The notes under the pieces: generated by a model
The model's database searches: none
What the model saw: the letters and a program-made list of their open reading frames with translations, nothing else
What the model was told of the DNA's origin: nothing
DNA from: Polyangium aurulentum
GTDB taxonomy: Bacteria; Myxococcota_A; Polyangia; Polyangiales; Polyangiaceae
Length of the DNA stretch: 60,234 bases
Reading direction: 5' to 3'
Assembly (NCBI GenBank): GCA_945875545.1
Contig: CAMCKZ010000007.1
Coordinates: forward strand, 1 to 60,234
Shown here: positions 8,132 to 17,188 of the stretch, piece after piece
Layout of the letters: each line of letters starts with the position of its first letter
How positions within the stretch are numbered: position 1 is the stretch's first letter
Translations under genes and position numbers: made by a program

Positions 8132-8812
8132 ATGTTCTTGGTCCTTCTCGAAGCGGGGCAGTCGGCGACAAGTGGCGGAGGGGGGCTCATGGAGGCCTTC
8201 AAAGAGAACCCCACGTTCTTGTCGATCAACTTGGTTACGAGCGCCATCGTCGTTGCGCTGATCGTCAACCGAACCATTCAACAGTTCATGAATTACTCCA
8301 TCAACGGCCACGAGCTGATTTCGCAAATCAGTACGCTGGTTCGCGCGGGTAACATTGATCGCGCGATCGCCCAGACGAAGGGGCTCGACCTACCGTTGTA
8401 CCGCATCGTGCGCGCGGGCTTGACAAACGCGAACAAGGGCGAAGACAAAATCGAGGCAGAAATGTCGTCGGTCTACGACGAGCTAAAGCCAGCGATCGAC
8501 AAGCACGTTCCTGAGATGTTTGCCCTCGCGAACATCGCAACCCTCACGGGCCTCTTGGGCACCGTTTTCGGCCTGATTCACACCTTCGGCGCCATCAGCA
8601 AGCCGGGGCTTTCCGCCGCTGAGAAGTCAAACCTTCTCGCGAACGGCATCGCTGAAGCCATGTACAATACAGCTTTCGGGCTCGGCATCGCTGTTATCTG
8701 CATGACGGCGTTTATGCTCCTGAGCTTCAATGCGAAGAAGATTCGCCATGAGCTCGAGGCCTCGAAAGACCGCCTGTTTACGTTGCTGACCCTCGACCGC
8801 CAGCAGGGCTAA
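8132..8812 (+). CDS. MotA/TolQ/ExbB proton-channel family protein
   Basis: A 226-residue protein with three membrane helices. The family core is visible in TLTGLLGTVFGLIHTFG and GIAEAMYNTAFGLGIAV. It is a diverged paralogue of the TolQ-like protein encoded on the opposite strand. Preceded by AAGGAG. The gene leads a three-gene operon (TolQ, TolR, TolR) with 22-bp and 4-bp spacings, the same order as aglR-aglQ-aglS. A dispersed palindrome (8661-8671) falls in the conserved MYNTA codons. Confidence 0.9.
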   Translation: MFLVLLEAGQSATSGGGGLMEAFKENPTFLSINLVTSAIVVALIVNRTIQQFMNYSINGHELISQISTLVRAGNIDRAIAQTKGLDLPLYRIVRAGLTNANKGEDKIEAEMSSVYDELKPAIDKHVPEMFALANIATLTGLLGTVFGLIHTFGAISKPGLSAAEKSNLLANGIAEAMYNTAFGLGIAVICMTAFMLLSFNAKKIRHELEASKDRLFTLLTLDRQQG

Positions 8813-8834
8813 GAGAAGGTCAGGGCGCACCACC

Positions 8835-9419
8835 ATGGCTGAGGAAAAACTCTCCGGCGCTCAAAGAGGCAAGATCCGACGCCTGTCGGCGCCTCATGAG
8901 CCCTCACCCGACGAAGAAGCGGGCGAAATCAACATCGTCCCGTTCCTCGACATCATCATGAACGTGCTGATGTTCGTGCTCGCGACCATCGCCGTGACCT
9001 TCATGACCACCCTCGACGTCGCCTCTCCAAAGGCGGGCCGCGGCGGGGGTCGAGATGCGCAGCAAAACACGCTTTCGCTGACGGTCATCGTCGTTCCCGG
9101 CGGGTATTCGATCAAGGCCAAGGGCGGAAACGTGGGCCCCGGCTGCACGGACATGGGTGCGGGTCTTGCGGTGCCCAAGAAGTTCGACGGCACCTACGAT
9201 CACGAGAAACTCACGGCCTGCGCTTCGATGCTTAAGCACTCGAACGAAGACTTCGCCGACGAAACCAGCGTGTCGATCACGGGTAACCCCGAGATTACCT
9301 ACGCCACGATCATCGACACCATCGATGCCCTTAGGCACGAACCGCCGACGGGCCCCAAGGGTGCCGACGACAAGCCTAAGCTTTTGTTTCCTGACGTGAT
9401 GTTTAGCGTCATTCGGTGA
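8835..9419 (+). CDS. ExbD/TolR-family biopolymer transport protein
   Basis: A 194-residue protein with a charged cytoplasmic N-terminus of about 30 residues, a membrane helix at about 33-55 and the conserved proton-relay Asp39 in NIVPFLDIIM. The periplasmic domain contains a Cys-bearing insert (about 100-135) and a late DDKPKLLFPDVMFSV strand. It follows the TolQ-like gene by 22 bp and is separated from the next ExbD gene by four bases, implying translational coupling. Confidence 0.87.
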   Translation: MAEEKLSGAQRGKIRRLSAPHEPSPDEEAGEINIVPFLDIIMNVLMFVLATIAVTFMTTLDVASPKAGRGGGRDAQQNTLSLTVIVVPGGYSIKAKGGNVGPGCTDMGAGLAVPKKFDGTYDHEKLTACASMLKHSNEDFADETSVSITGNPEITYATIIDTIDALRHEPPTGPKGADDKPKLLFPDVMFSVIR

Positions 9420-9423
9420 GGCC

Positions 9424-10053
9424 ATGAGCGACGAACAGACATCCGACAATGGGGGCACGCCGCCCGCGCCCCGTCCGCCGAAGGCCTCTACGGGGTATTT
9501 CAAGCGAAAACTTCGCGCGGCCATTCAAAAAAATGCGCATGCCCACGAGCCGATGTTTCTCAACATCACCGCCATGCTCGACATGATGACGATCATTCTC
9601 GTTTTCTTGTTGAAATCCATGGCGAACTCGGCGGCGTCCATGCCCCAATCCGACGACCTGAAGATTCCGAAGTCCGTCTTGACGACAGAAATGACCGAAG
9701 AGGCGCAGAGCGGCGTCGCGGTCGTCATCTCGAAGTCGCAGATCATGCTCGACGGAAACTTCGTCGCCAACGTGCCTGCGAACGCGGTTCAGGGGCTCGA
9801 GGGCAAATACAAGCGCAGCGGCGTGAACGACCTTTTCATCGTTCCCCTCGCCAACCAAGCACGCGCGTTTCGCGACCGAGACAAGCAACTTCGCCAACAA
9901 AAAGGCAAAGACGCAAGCTACTCAGAGGCCCTCATCATTGCCGACCGCGGAACACCCTTTCGCGTGCTGCTCGAGGTTTTCAACACGCTGAATCAGTCCG
10001 AATTCGCCAAGCTCCATCTCATGGCGTTGCAAGGCACCGGCACCGGCGGCTGA
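9424..10053 (+). CDS. ExbD/TolR-family biopolymer transport protein
   Basis: A 209-residue protein with a Pro-rich cytoplasmic leader, a membrane helix at about 46-64 and Asp53 in ITAMLDMMTI in the proton-relay position. The periplasmic part includes LIIADRGTPFRVLLEV, the usual C-terminal element of TolR/ExbD. Last gene of its operon; a strong terminator follows 38 bp downstream. It differs clearly from its upstream neighbour, so the two probably form a heteromeric pair, as AglQ and AglS do. Confidence 0.87.
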   Translation: MSDEQTSDNGGTPPAPRPPKASTGYFKRKLRAAIQKNAHAHEPMFLNITAMLDMMTIILVFLLKSMANSAASMPQSDDLKIPKSVLTTEMTEEAQSGVAVVISKSQIMLDGNFVANVPANAVQGLEGKYKRSGVNDLFIVPLANQARAFRDRDKQLRQQKGKDASYSEALIIADRGTPFRVLLEVFNTLNQSEFAKLHLMALQGTGTGG

Positions 10054-10090
10054 TACGAATTTCAGATGGGTCCTAAAAAGGCTCGAAAAA

Positions 10091-10119
10091 GACCCGATAT
10101 TCGTCGGGTCTTTTTTTTT
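10091..10119. terminator. bidirectional rho-independent terminator
   Basis: A perfect 7-bp stem GACCCGA (10091-10097) / TCGGGTC (10104-10110) is followed by nine T residues on the plus strand. An A-run before the stem (10086-10090) gives a shorter U-tract on the minus strand. It sits between the converging TolR-like gene and rodA and can serve both. Confidence 0.85.
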
Positions 10120-10155
10120 GCTGCGAAGTGCTCGCGGCTCTTTTTTTTGGCACTT

Positions 10156-11280
10156 CTACGATTGGCGGTGGGCCGACACGCTCATCAAAAAGCCTACGCC
10201 CACGAGGTCGGTGACGACGCTGGAGCCCCCGTAAGAAAAGAGGGGGAGTGTCACGCCCACGACAGGCAGAAGGCCCGTGACCATGCCGAGGTTGAATACC
10301 GCGTGCCAAAAGAACAATGCCCCGACTCCGGTGGCCAAGGCGGCACCGAAGCGATCGCGCGACTGATAGGCAATTTCCAGGGCGCGAAGCACGAGGAAGG
10401 CATAGATCGTGACGAGGAGGCACGAGCCCGCGAAGCCCCAGTCTTCTGCCAACACAGGAAACGGAAAGTCGGTGAATTGGTCTGGCAAGAAGTGAAATTG
10501 GTTTTGTGTGCCGAGCATGAAACCCCAGCCCGTTGCCCCACCGTTGCCGATGGCGACGCGCGCGTGGTGGGCGTGCCAGTTTGTTCCGAGAATGTTGTGT
10601 TCCGGGTTCAGGAACGCCTCGATGCGCGCCCGCTGGTAATCTTTGAGAAGGTCGAATTCCCAGACGGCCCAGACGACGGCGATAAACGAGCCCAAAAGAC
10701 GCAGAACCAGGCTCAAGGGGACCGCGAGCAACATCACCATCGACGCGAAGATGAGCGACAGAATGAGCCCCGTTCCGAGATCCGGCTGCTTGATAACCAA
10801 GGCCGCTGGAACCGCCGCGATAAGCGCGGGGACCAGCAAATCGCGTAGACCTCGGTGTTCCGAGCCGTGGGCGGTGTGAAGGTGTTTTGCGAGCACCAGA
10901 ATGAGCGCAATTTTCATCGTTTCGCTGGGCTGAATCGACAGCGGTCCGATGGAAAGCCATCGTGAACTCCCGCGAATATCGCGGCCGAGGATGAAGACGA
11001 GGACGAGGAGCACGAGCCCCACGCCGTACGACGGCCAGGCCCATTTCTCGAACATTCGGTAATCGACCGACGCGAGAATGCCGGCGACGATGCCGCCGAC
11101 TACCAGCCAATAGACCTGCTGAACGTACAGTTCTTGGAGGGCGAGCTTGGCGGCAGATGTTGCAGAATACAGGTTTATGGCGCCCACGACGCAGAGCGCC
11201 GCAATGCCGAGAAAAAGTGGCCAGTCGAAGTGGTCGCGGGCAGGAACGATGCGGCGAAGGGGGCGAAGTCCACGAGCCAT
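10156..11280 (-). CDS. rodA: RodA, SEDS-family peptidoglycan polymerase
   Basis: A 374-residue protein with about ten membrane helices. It has the SEDS signatures RWLSIGPLSIQPSE and the late LFSYGGSSVVTDL loop. RodA polymerises lipid II glycans for side-wall growth together with PBP2. Its ATG overlaps the stop of mrdA (TAATG), so the two are translationally coupled. Choice of RodA over FtsW follows from the mre operon context. A copy of the dispersed palindrome (11161-11171) lies in the first membrane helix. Confidence 0.93.
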   Translation of the reverse strand: MARGLRPLRRIVPARDHFDWPLFLGIAALCVVGAINLYSATSAAKLALQELYVQQVYWLVVGGIVAGILASVDYRMFEKWAWPSYGVGLVLLVLVFILGRDIRGSSRWLSIGPLSIQPSETMKIALILVLAKHLHTAHGSEHRGLRDLLVPALIAAVPAALVIKQPDLGTGLILSLIFASMVMLLAVPLSLVLRLLGSFIAVVWAVWEFDLLKDYQRARIEAFLNPEHNILGTNWHAHHARVAIGNGGATGWGFMLGTQNQFHFLPDQFTDFPFPVLAEDWGFAGSCLLVTIYAFLVLRALEIAYQSRDRFGAALATGVGALFFWHAVFNLGMVTGLLPVVGVTLPLFSYGGSSVVTDLVGVGFLMSVSAHRQS

Positions 11281-13259
11281 TACGGTGCCGAGCCCTTTCG
11301 TTTATCGGACAGCTTCGCGTAGGCGTGAAGGATTTCGAATGCGATCGGGGCTGCCACTGCGGGCCCCGAAATGCCGTGTTCCACCAGCACCACGACGGCT
11401 ACCTCGGGTGCCATCGAGGGGTAAAGTGCAGCAAACCAAGCGTCGTCGCGCGAGTAATACCATGCGGAGCTAGCGGATTCCCCGGGCTTGCTGGCGTATC
11501 CGACCTGGGCGGTTCCTGTCTTACCAGAGACCGGAAGGGCCGGGTCTCGCAGGGCGTGGGCCGTCCCCCGAGGACTCTCAACCACTTGCTTAAGGCCGTC
11601 GGTGATGCGCGCGAGATTCTGAGGCTTCATCGGTATGGTCCGACGTACCCGCGGATGGAAATCTTGCAAGAGCTCCCCTTCCGAAGAGACAACCGATCGA
11701 ACAACCTGAGGAACGAACAGTGTGCCGCCATTTCCAAGGGCCGCGTAGGCGGACGCAAGCTGCAGAGGAGTGGTCGTCATGGCACCCTGCCCGATCGCCG
11801 TGTTCAGGGTGAACCCCAGCTTGTACGCGCCACGAAAAATATTGGTGTAGAATGCACGGGTTGGCATGCGGCCCGGGGACTCGGGGTTGATCGCCAGTCC
11901 CGTTCGTTCGCCAAACCCGAAGAGCTGCCCGATGCGCGCGATGCGGTCGATTCCCACGGATTCGGCGAGTTTGAAGAAGTAGATGTTGCACGACTGCGCG
12001 ATGGCGGCGCGCAGATTCACGACTCCGTGAGCGTGGGTGCACTTGAAGCGGCGACGGCCGTAAAAAACGAACTGGTTGCAGACCTCATTCTTTTCGGGCT
12101 TCAGTACGTCGTCTTCGAGGCCCGCAAGCGCAGCAAAGGGCTTGAACGTTGAGCCCGGGGGAAAAGCTCCGGTCGTCGTCTTGTCCAAAAGAGGTGCCAG
12201 AGGATCGGGCCGCAAACGCGCGAAGGCCTCCCGGAGGCGCGCGCGACCTTGGGCGCCCGAGACTTCATTCGGATCGTATTCGGGCTTGGAATACAGAGCA
12301 AGAACGCGGCCCGTGCGCACCTCCATCGCAACCACCGCGCCGCCCAACTGCTTGGCCATGGCGTGTTTGGCGGCCTTTTGGAGCTCGACGTCGAACGCGA
12401 GTCGGAGGTTGCGGCCGGCGATGGGATCTTGCCGAGACGGCTCCTCGAGGAGGCTCTGGTAGGCCGGCTCCGTGCGGTAACGGCCGCGCGCGTCGACGAT
12501 GCGTTTTACCCAGCCGCGTTGACCACGGAGCATGGCCTCCCATGCGCGTTCCAAGCCCACGACCCCGACCGTGTCGCCGGGTTCGTAGCCCAGGGGATTG
12601 ATCTTTCGTTGCTCGTCGGAGGCGAGGTCGCCGTAGCCCTCGGGCCTGTATCGCACCAGGGTTTCTGCGTCGATTTCGCCGACGTAGCCCAGCAAATGCG
12701 CGGTCAACGAGCCAAAGGGATACGTGCGGACGGAGGTCTCGATGACGTCGGCGCCTTGGTGTTCGGCTGCGTGCTGGCGAAGCTCGACGACGATGTCGCG
12801 CGGGGTGTCTTCCCGTACAATCGTGGACCGCCAGCAAGCGGAGTGATCTTCGTCGGTCTGGCAGGCCTCACGGAGGCGAATCGCCCAGCTGTCGCGTTCG
12901 ACGGGGGTAAGGCGAAGGGTTCCAGCGATTGTGGCCCACGTATCGGTCTCGTAGCGACCGACGCGGTGTGGGGGCCTTCCTGAGGGGAGAACGCGACCCG
13001 GCACTACGGCGATATTCCAGGAGGCCCGGTTGGACGCGAGGACATTACCCCCCGAATCTTCGACCATGCCGCGGGCGGCGGGCATCGTGATGCGGCGAAT
13101 AATATTTTCGCGAGCCTCGCCACGATAGCGGTCTGCTTCAAGAATTTGCAGGTCAAAGAGGCGGCCGATGATCACAAAAAACGTGAGGACCACCGTGAGT
13201 GCGTACCACTTGAAGCGGCCGCGAAATTCGCCCACGTCCGACGACGACGCGAGTCTCAC
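11280..13259 (-). CDS. mrdA: MrdA, penicillin-binding protein 2 (class B transpeptidase)
   Basis: With a GTG start that overlaps the mreD stop (GTGA), the protein has 659 residues. It has one N-terminal membrane helix (about 15-35), a PBP dimerisation domain, and a transpeptidase domain with the SxxK motif at Ser370-TFK, the SxN motif in QSCN, and KTG in SGKTGTAQV. It crosslinks side-wall peptidoglycan with RodA. An extra segment around 130-150 with two Cys is not usual in enterobacterial PBP2. The frame continues upstream of the GTG inside mreD, but that extension is unlikely to be used. Confidence 0.93.
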   Translation of the reverse strand: MRLASSSDVGEFRGRFKWYALTVVLTFFVIIGRLFDLQILEADRYRGEARENIIRRITMPAARGMVEDSGGNVLASNRASWNIAVVPGRVLPSGRPPHRVGRYETDTWATIAGTLRLTPVERDSWAIRLREACQTDEDHSACWRSTIVREDTPRDIVVELRQHAAEHQGADVIETSVRTYPFGSLTAHLLGYVGEIDAETLVRYRPEGYGDLASDEQRKINPLGYEPGDTVGVVGLERAWEAMLRGQRGWVKRIVDARGRYRTEPAYQSLLEEPSRQDPIAGRNLRLAFDVELQKAAKHAMAKQLGGAVVAMEVRTGRVLALYSKPEYDPNEVSGAQGRARLREAFARLRPDPLAPLLDKTTTGAFPPGSTFKPFAALAGLEDDVLKPEKNEVCNQFVFYGRRRFKCTHAHGVVNLRAAIAQSCNIYFFKLAESVGIDRIARIGQLFGFGERTGLAINPESPGRMPTRAFYTNIFRGAYKLGFTLNTAIGQGAMTTTPLQLASAYAALGNGGTLFVPQVVRSVVSSEGELLQDFHPRVRRTIPMKPQNLARITDGLKQVVESPRGTAHALRDPALPVSGKTGTAQVGYASKPGESASSAWYYSRDDAWFAALYPSMAPEVAVVVLVEHGISGPAVAAPIAFEILHAYAKLSDKRKGSAP

Positions 13260-13774
13260 GGCGACTCTCGGGCGTGCGTCCGCGAACCCGAGGCGAGCGA
13301 TTCGACGAGGCGAAACACGAGCGGTGCTGCGGCGGCCGTGGCCAAGGCGCGCGGCAAAACAAAGGGGTAGAGCGCGCGCGGAACCCACGCATCGCGACCA
13401 AAAATGGACAAAACCACGAGACCGAACGTGCTCTCAAGGACCGAAAAGAGAAACGCGAGCGCCAGCTGTGTGAGCAGCGTTTGCGCGGACAATCGCACGC
13501 CGATGCCACGCGCGAGAAGGAACAGCGCCACATAGGCGAACGTGTGAAAACCGATGGGAGCGCTCCCGACGATGTCGGCGAGGTAGCCCGTGGCGAAGGC
13601 GAACGCGCTTCCGCGCAACGTAGAAACTTCATGAACGCCCGCGTAAATCACGGCGGGGACGAGCAGCGATGGAATCGCGCCGTACATGGTCGCGAAGGGA
13701 ATTACCCGGTGCAACATCGCCTGGGCGAAAACCAAGCCGACCCCCAGGGCGACGAGCGTGGAGTTGCGGATCAT
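13256..13774 (-). CDS. mreD: MreD, rod-shape determining membrane protein
   Basis: A 172-residue protein that is almost entirely hydrophobic, with about five membrane helices, and shows the MreD-like FATGYLADIVGSAPIG region. The start is the ATG overlapping the mreC stop (ATGA), preferred over longer frames whose N-terminus is Arg-rich and implausible. It links the cytoplasmic MreB filaments to the peptidoglycan machinery. Confidence 0.9.
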   Translation of the reverse strand: MIRNSTLVALGVGLVFAQAMLHRVIPFATMYGAIPSLLVPAVIYAGVHEVSTLRGSAFAFATGYLADIVGSAPIGFHTFAYVALFLLARGIGVRLSAQTLLTQLALAFLFSVLESTFGLVVLSIFGRDAWVPRALYPFVLPRALATAAAAPLVFRLVESLASGSRTHARESP

Positions 13775-14642
13775 CGGTCTCCGGTGCGGCGCGTGCCCTT
13801 GGCCGGACCCTCGTTTGGCGTCGAGTCGAGGAGAACGAGCACGTGCTCCAAGCGAGGAAAATCGACGGTCGGCGTGGCTTCGATCTCCTGATCGCGTCCG
13901 ATTTCGCGGCGCAGCACCTTCGTGACCCGGGCCACCGGAAGGCCTCGCGGAAACCATCGACCCTTGCCGCTCGTGACCAAAAGATCGCCGACGGCGACGT
14001 CGTCGCGCGCATCAACCATTTCGACTTTCGACGAGTAGTGGGCCACGTCTCCGGTGCCGCGAACGAAGCCCCGCGCGTGGGTTCTCTCGTCTTCGACGTC
14101 GACACCAAATGCGGCATCGACCGCCAATTGGACGTCGGCGGTGTCGCCGGAAACCCGTAAAATGGAGCCCACAACGCCGTCTGTGCCGATGACAGGCATG
14201 TGCGCACGAACGTCCGGGAAACCCCGATCAATCACGACCCGAATAACGCGAAAGAAGGGGCTGAAATCTTTCGCGACGACTTGCGCGGAGACGGATTCGG
14301 TGTCGACGTTTCTTTTGAGTTGCACCAGGCGCCGCAGGTCGACGTTCTCGACAGCCGCGCGATCGGCGTCGTGGAGTCTGGCGCGGAGCTGCCCATTTTC
14401 AGCTTGCAGCTCGGCGTTTTCTTTCTGCGTATCGACGAGCCAAATGTAGTCGCACCACAGGGACACAGCCCCTCGCGTCACGCGCGTGAGGCCAAGCTCA
14501 AAGGTGCCCGCGAGCCGAAGAACGCCCCGGTCCAGCGCTGTGAGTTGGTCCAAGTGGCGAAGGCTTGCGCGGAGGAAAAAAAAAGGCGCGACCACGAGGG
14601 AGGCCACGATGACGAGATCGCGGAGGCTTCGCGGCGTGGCCA

Positions 14643-14643
<1 letters not shown>
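13771..14643 (-). CDS. mreC: MreC, rod-shape determining protein
   Basis: A 290-residue bitopic protein with an N-terminal membrane helix (about 9-26), a coiled-coil segment rich in Glu, Leu and Asn (about 68-105), and the MreC beta-domain with IGTDGVVGSILRV and GDLLVTSGKGRWFPRGLPV. It scaffolds PBP2 in the periplasm. Its start codon overlaps the mreB stop (TAATG), so expression follows mreB closely. Confidence 0.92.
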
Positions 14644-15692
<1,049 letters not shown>

Positions 15693-15851
15693 TCAGTGCG
15701 GGTTTGGCCCGCTCTGCCGTTTTGGATGCTCCCAAATTTGGTGCCAAAAAACCGCCCCAAGAAAGCACGTCGCCCGTTCGCCGCGCTGCTGCCCTGTGCG
15801 GCCAGCTCGCCGCAAGAAGGCGATTCTCTCAGGGCGAAGCTGCGGACAACG

Positions 15852-16013
15852 TCAGCCCTTCGAGATCTTACCCTCTTTGTGAATGTGGTGCGCGTTGCAC
15901 GCCGGGCAATGCTTCTTGATCTCAAACTTTTCAGACATCGTTCGCTTGTTCTTCGTGGTGACGTAATTCGGGCGGCCACACTGAACGCAGCTGAGCTTAA
16001 AGATATCGCGCAT
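15852..16013 (-). CDS. rpmG: 50S ribosomal protein bL33
   Basis: A 53-residue basic protein with two Cys pairs, Cys9-x2-Cys12 and Cys36-x2-Cys39, so this is the zinc-binding form of bL33. [20 protein letters not shown] is characteristic of the family. The internal ATG giving MRDIF was chosen because it matches normal family length; nine further in-frame residues upstream are unlikely to be translated. Confidence 0.93.
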   Translation of the reverse strand: MRDIFKLSCVQCGRPNYVTTKNKRTMSEKFEIKKHCPACNAHHIHKEGKISKG

Positions 16014-16076
16014 GGAGTTTCTCGTAGAAAGGGGCCGCAACTACTAGTGAGTTCCGCCCGAGTGTCAAGGGAAAGT

Positions 16077-16111
16077 AAAAAACGCCCCGCTGAGCTGAAA
16101 GGAGAGGCGTT
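16077..16111 (-). terminator. rho-independent terminator after the RRM-protein gene
   Basis: Read on the minus strand, AACGCC (16111-16106) pairs with GGCGTT (16086-16081), and a run of further T follows. The loop is long (19 bases), so the hairpin is only moderate. It lies 66 bp beyond the stop of the RRM gene and upstream of rpmG. Confidence 0.55.
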
Positions 16112-16176
16112 CTTACGGATAAAATGTTGCCAGTGTTGCTGATATTGCCTGGGTGGCAGGGGCTTGCGCCTGCCTC

Positions 16177-17103
16177 CTAGTCGTCGTCCCAGTCGTCGTA
16201 GCTGCCTTGCCGGCCGCCGCCTGCGCCGCCTGCGCCGCCGGCACCGCTGCCGCCGCCGCGAGCGCCCTTGGGAGGGGCTTTGCGACCGAAGCCGTCGTCG
16301 CTGGGACCGGACGGCCCGCCCCGGCGGCCAGGTTTCGCTGTGCCGCGGGGTGGCGCCGACGCACCAAATTCGCGCGTGACAGGGGCTGGGGCCGGCGCAC
16401 CGAACTCCCGGGGCCGAGCGGCAAAATCGCGAGGTGGTGCCGCGCCGAAGTCGCCGCCTTCGCGGGCGGGACGATCGCCCTTGGGGTGCGCAATGTTCAC
16501 GATGAGACGACGACCACGAAGGTCAGCATTTGCGAGGGCGTCGGCGGCTATTTTGGCCGCTTCGCTTGATGCGAGCGTTACGAACCCGAAGCCGCGTTTG
16601 CGGCCGTCTGGGTCCATGGGGAGGTTGACGCGAACGACCGCGTTGTCAGTGACGCTATTGACGAGGGTTTCGATCTCGTCTTGGGCCGCATCGTACGGGA
16701 GGTTGCCCACGTAAAGCGTGCGATCCTGAGGCATTGGTGCGCCTCGCGGAGGACCGTCGCCTCGCGGCGCAGGCCGAAAACCCCCGTCGCGAGGGGCCTC
16801 GCTGCGCGCCGATTCCGCTTGAAATGGGCGCACGCTTATGCTTCGGCCCGCTTGCAGCGACCCATCGAGCGCGCCGCGTGCCGCTTTGGCTTCGTCGCCC
16901 GTGCCCATGGTTACGAAGCCGAAGCCTCGGGGCCGCCCCGTGGTGCGATCCTTTGGGATGCTCACGCTGACGACCTGGCCGCCAGTGGCCTCAAAAAGCT
17001 GCTTCAGCACATCTTCAGAAACGCTGTCAGGCAAACCGGCCACAAACAGCTTCGCGTCATCGCTCGACATTACTTGAACCCTGGAATCATGATCGCCGCT
17101 CAT
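16177..17103 (-). CDS. RNA-binding protein with two RRM domains and a Gly/Arg-rich tail
   Basis: A 308-residue protein when started at the ATG preceded by GAGGG; an ATG 33 bases downstream also has a good ribosome site. The first RRM has RNP2 LFVAGL (19-24) and RNP1 RGFGFVTM (59-66). A second RRM follows with TLYVGNL and RGFGFVTL. The C-terminal third is rich in Gly, Arg, Pro and Ala and ends in an acidic YDDWDDD. Single-RRM cold-shock-type proteins are common in bacteria; a tandem-RRM protein with an RGG-like tail is less usual and more like eukaryotic hnRNPs. It probably acts in the cytoplasm as an RNA chaperone. Confidence 0.85.
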   Translation of the reverse strand: MSGDHDSRVQVMSSDDAKLFVAGLPDSVSEDVLKQLFEATGGQVVSVSIPKDRTTGRPRGFGFVTMGTGDEAKAARGALDGSLQAGRSISVRPFQAESARSEAPRDGGFRPAPRGDGPPRGAPMPQDRTLYVGNLPYDAAQDEIETLVNSVTDNAVVRVNLPMDPDGRKRGFGFVTLASSEAAKIAADALANADLRGRRLIVNIAHPKGDRPAREGGDFGAAPPRDFAARPREFGAPAPAPVTREFGASAPPRGTAKPGRRGGPSGPSDDGFGRKAPPKGARGGGSGAGGAGGAGGGRQGSYDDWDDD

Positions 17104-17188
17104 TTCACCCTCGCCACGAGAGCGACAAACGGCATACCTCCCGCTCCTCTTTATCGACATGCGGCCCGCGGTCAAGGGGCGGCAAGGT

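Noticed and set aside
7802-8326. Long N-terminal extension of the minus-strand TolQ-like frame
   Set aside because: It lacks family similarity, overlaps the divergent gene, and the AGGAGG before ATG 7801 fixes a shorter start.
10066-10848. Plus-strand frame of 260 residues antisense to rodA
   Set aside because: Low-complexity, charged composition and full overlap with a clear SEDS gene; an antisense shadow typical of high-GC DNA.
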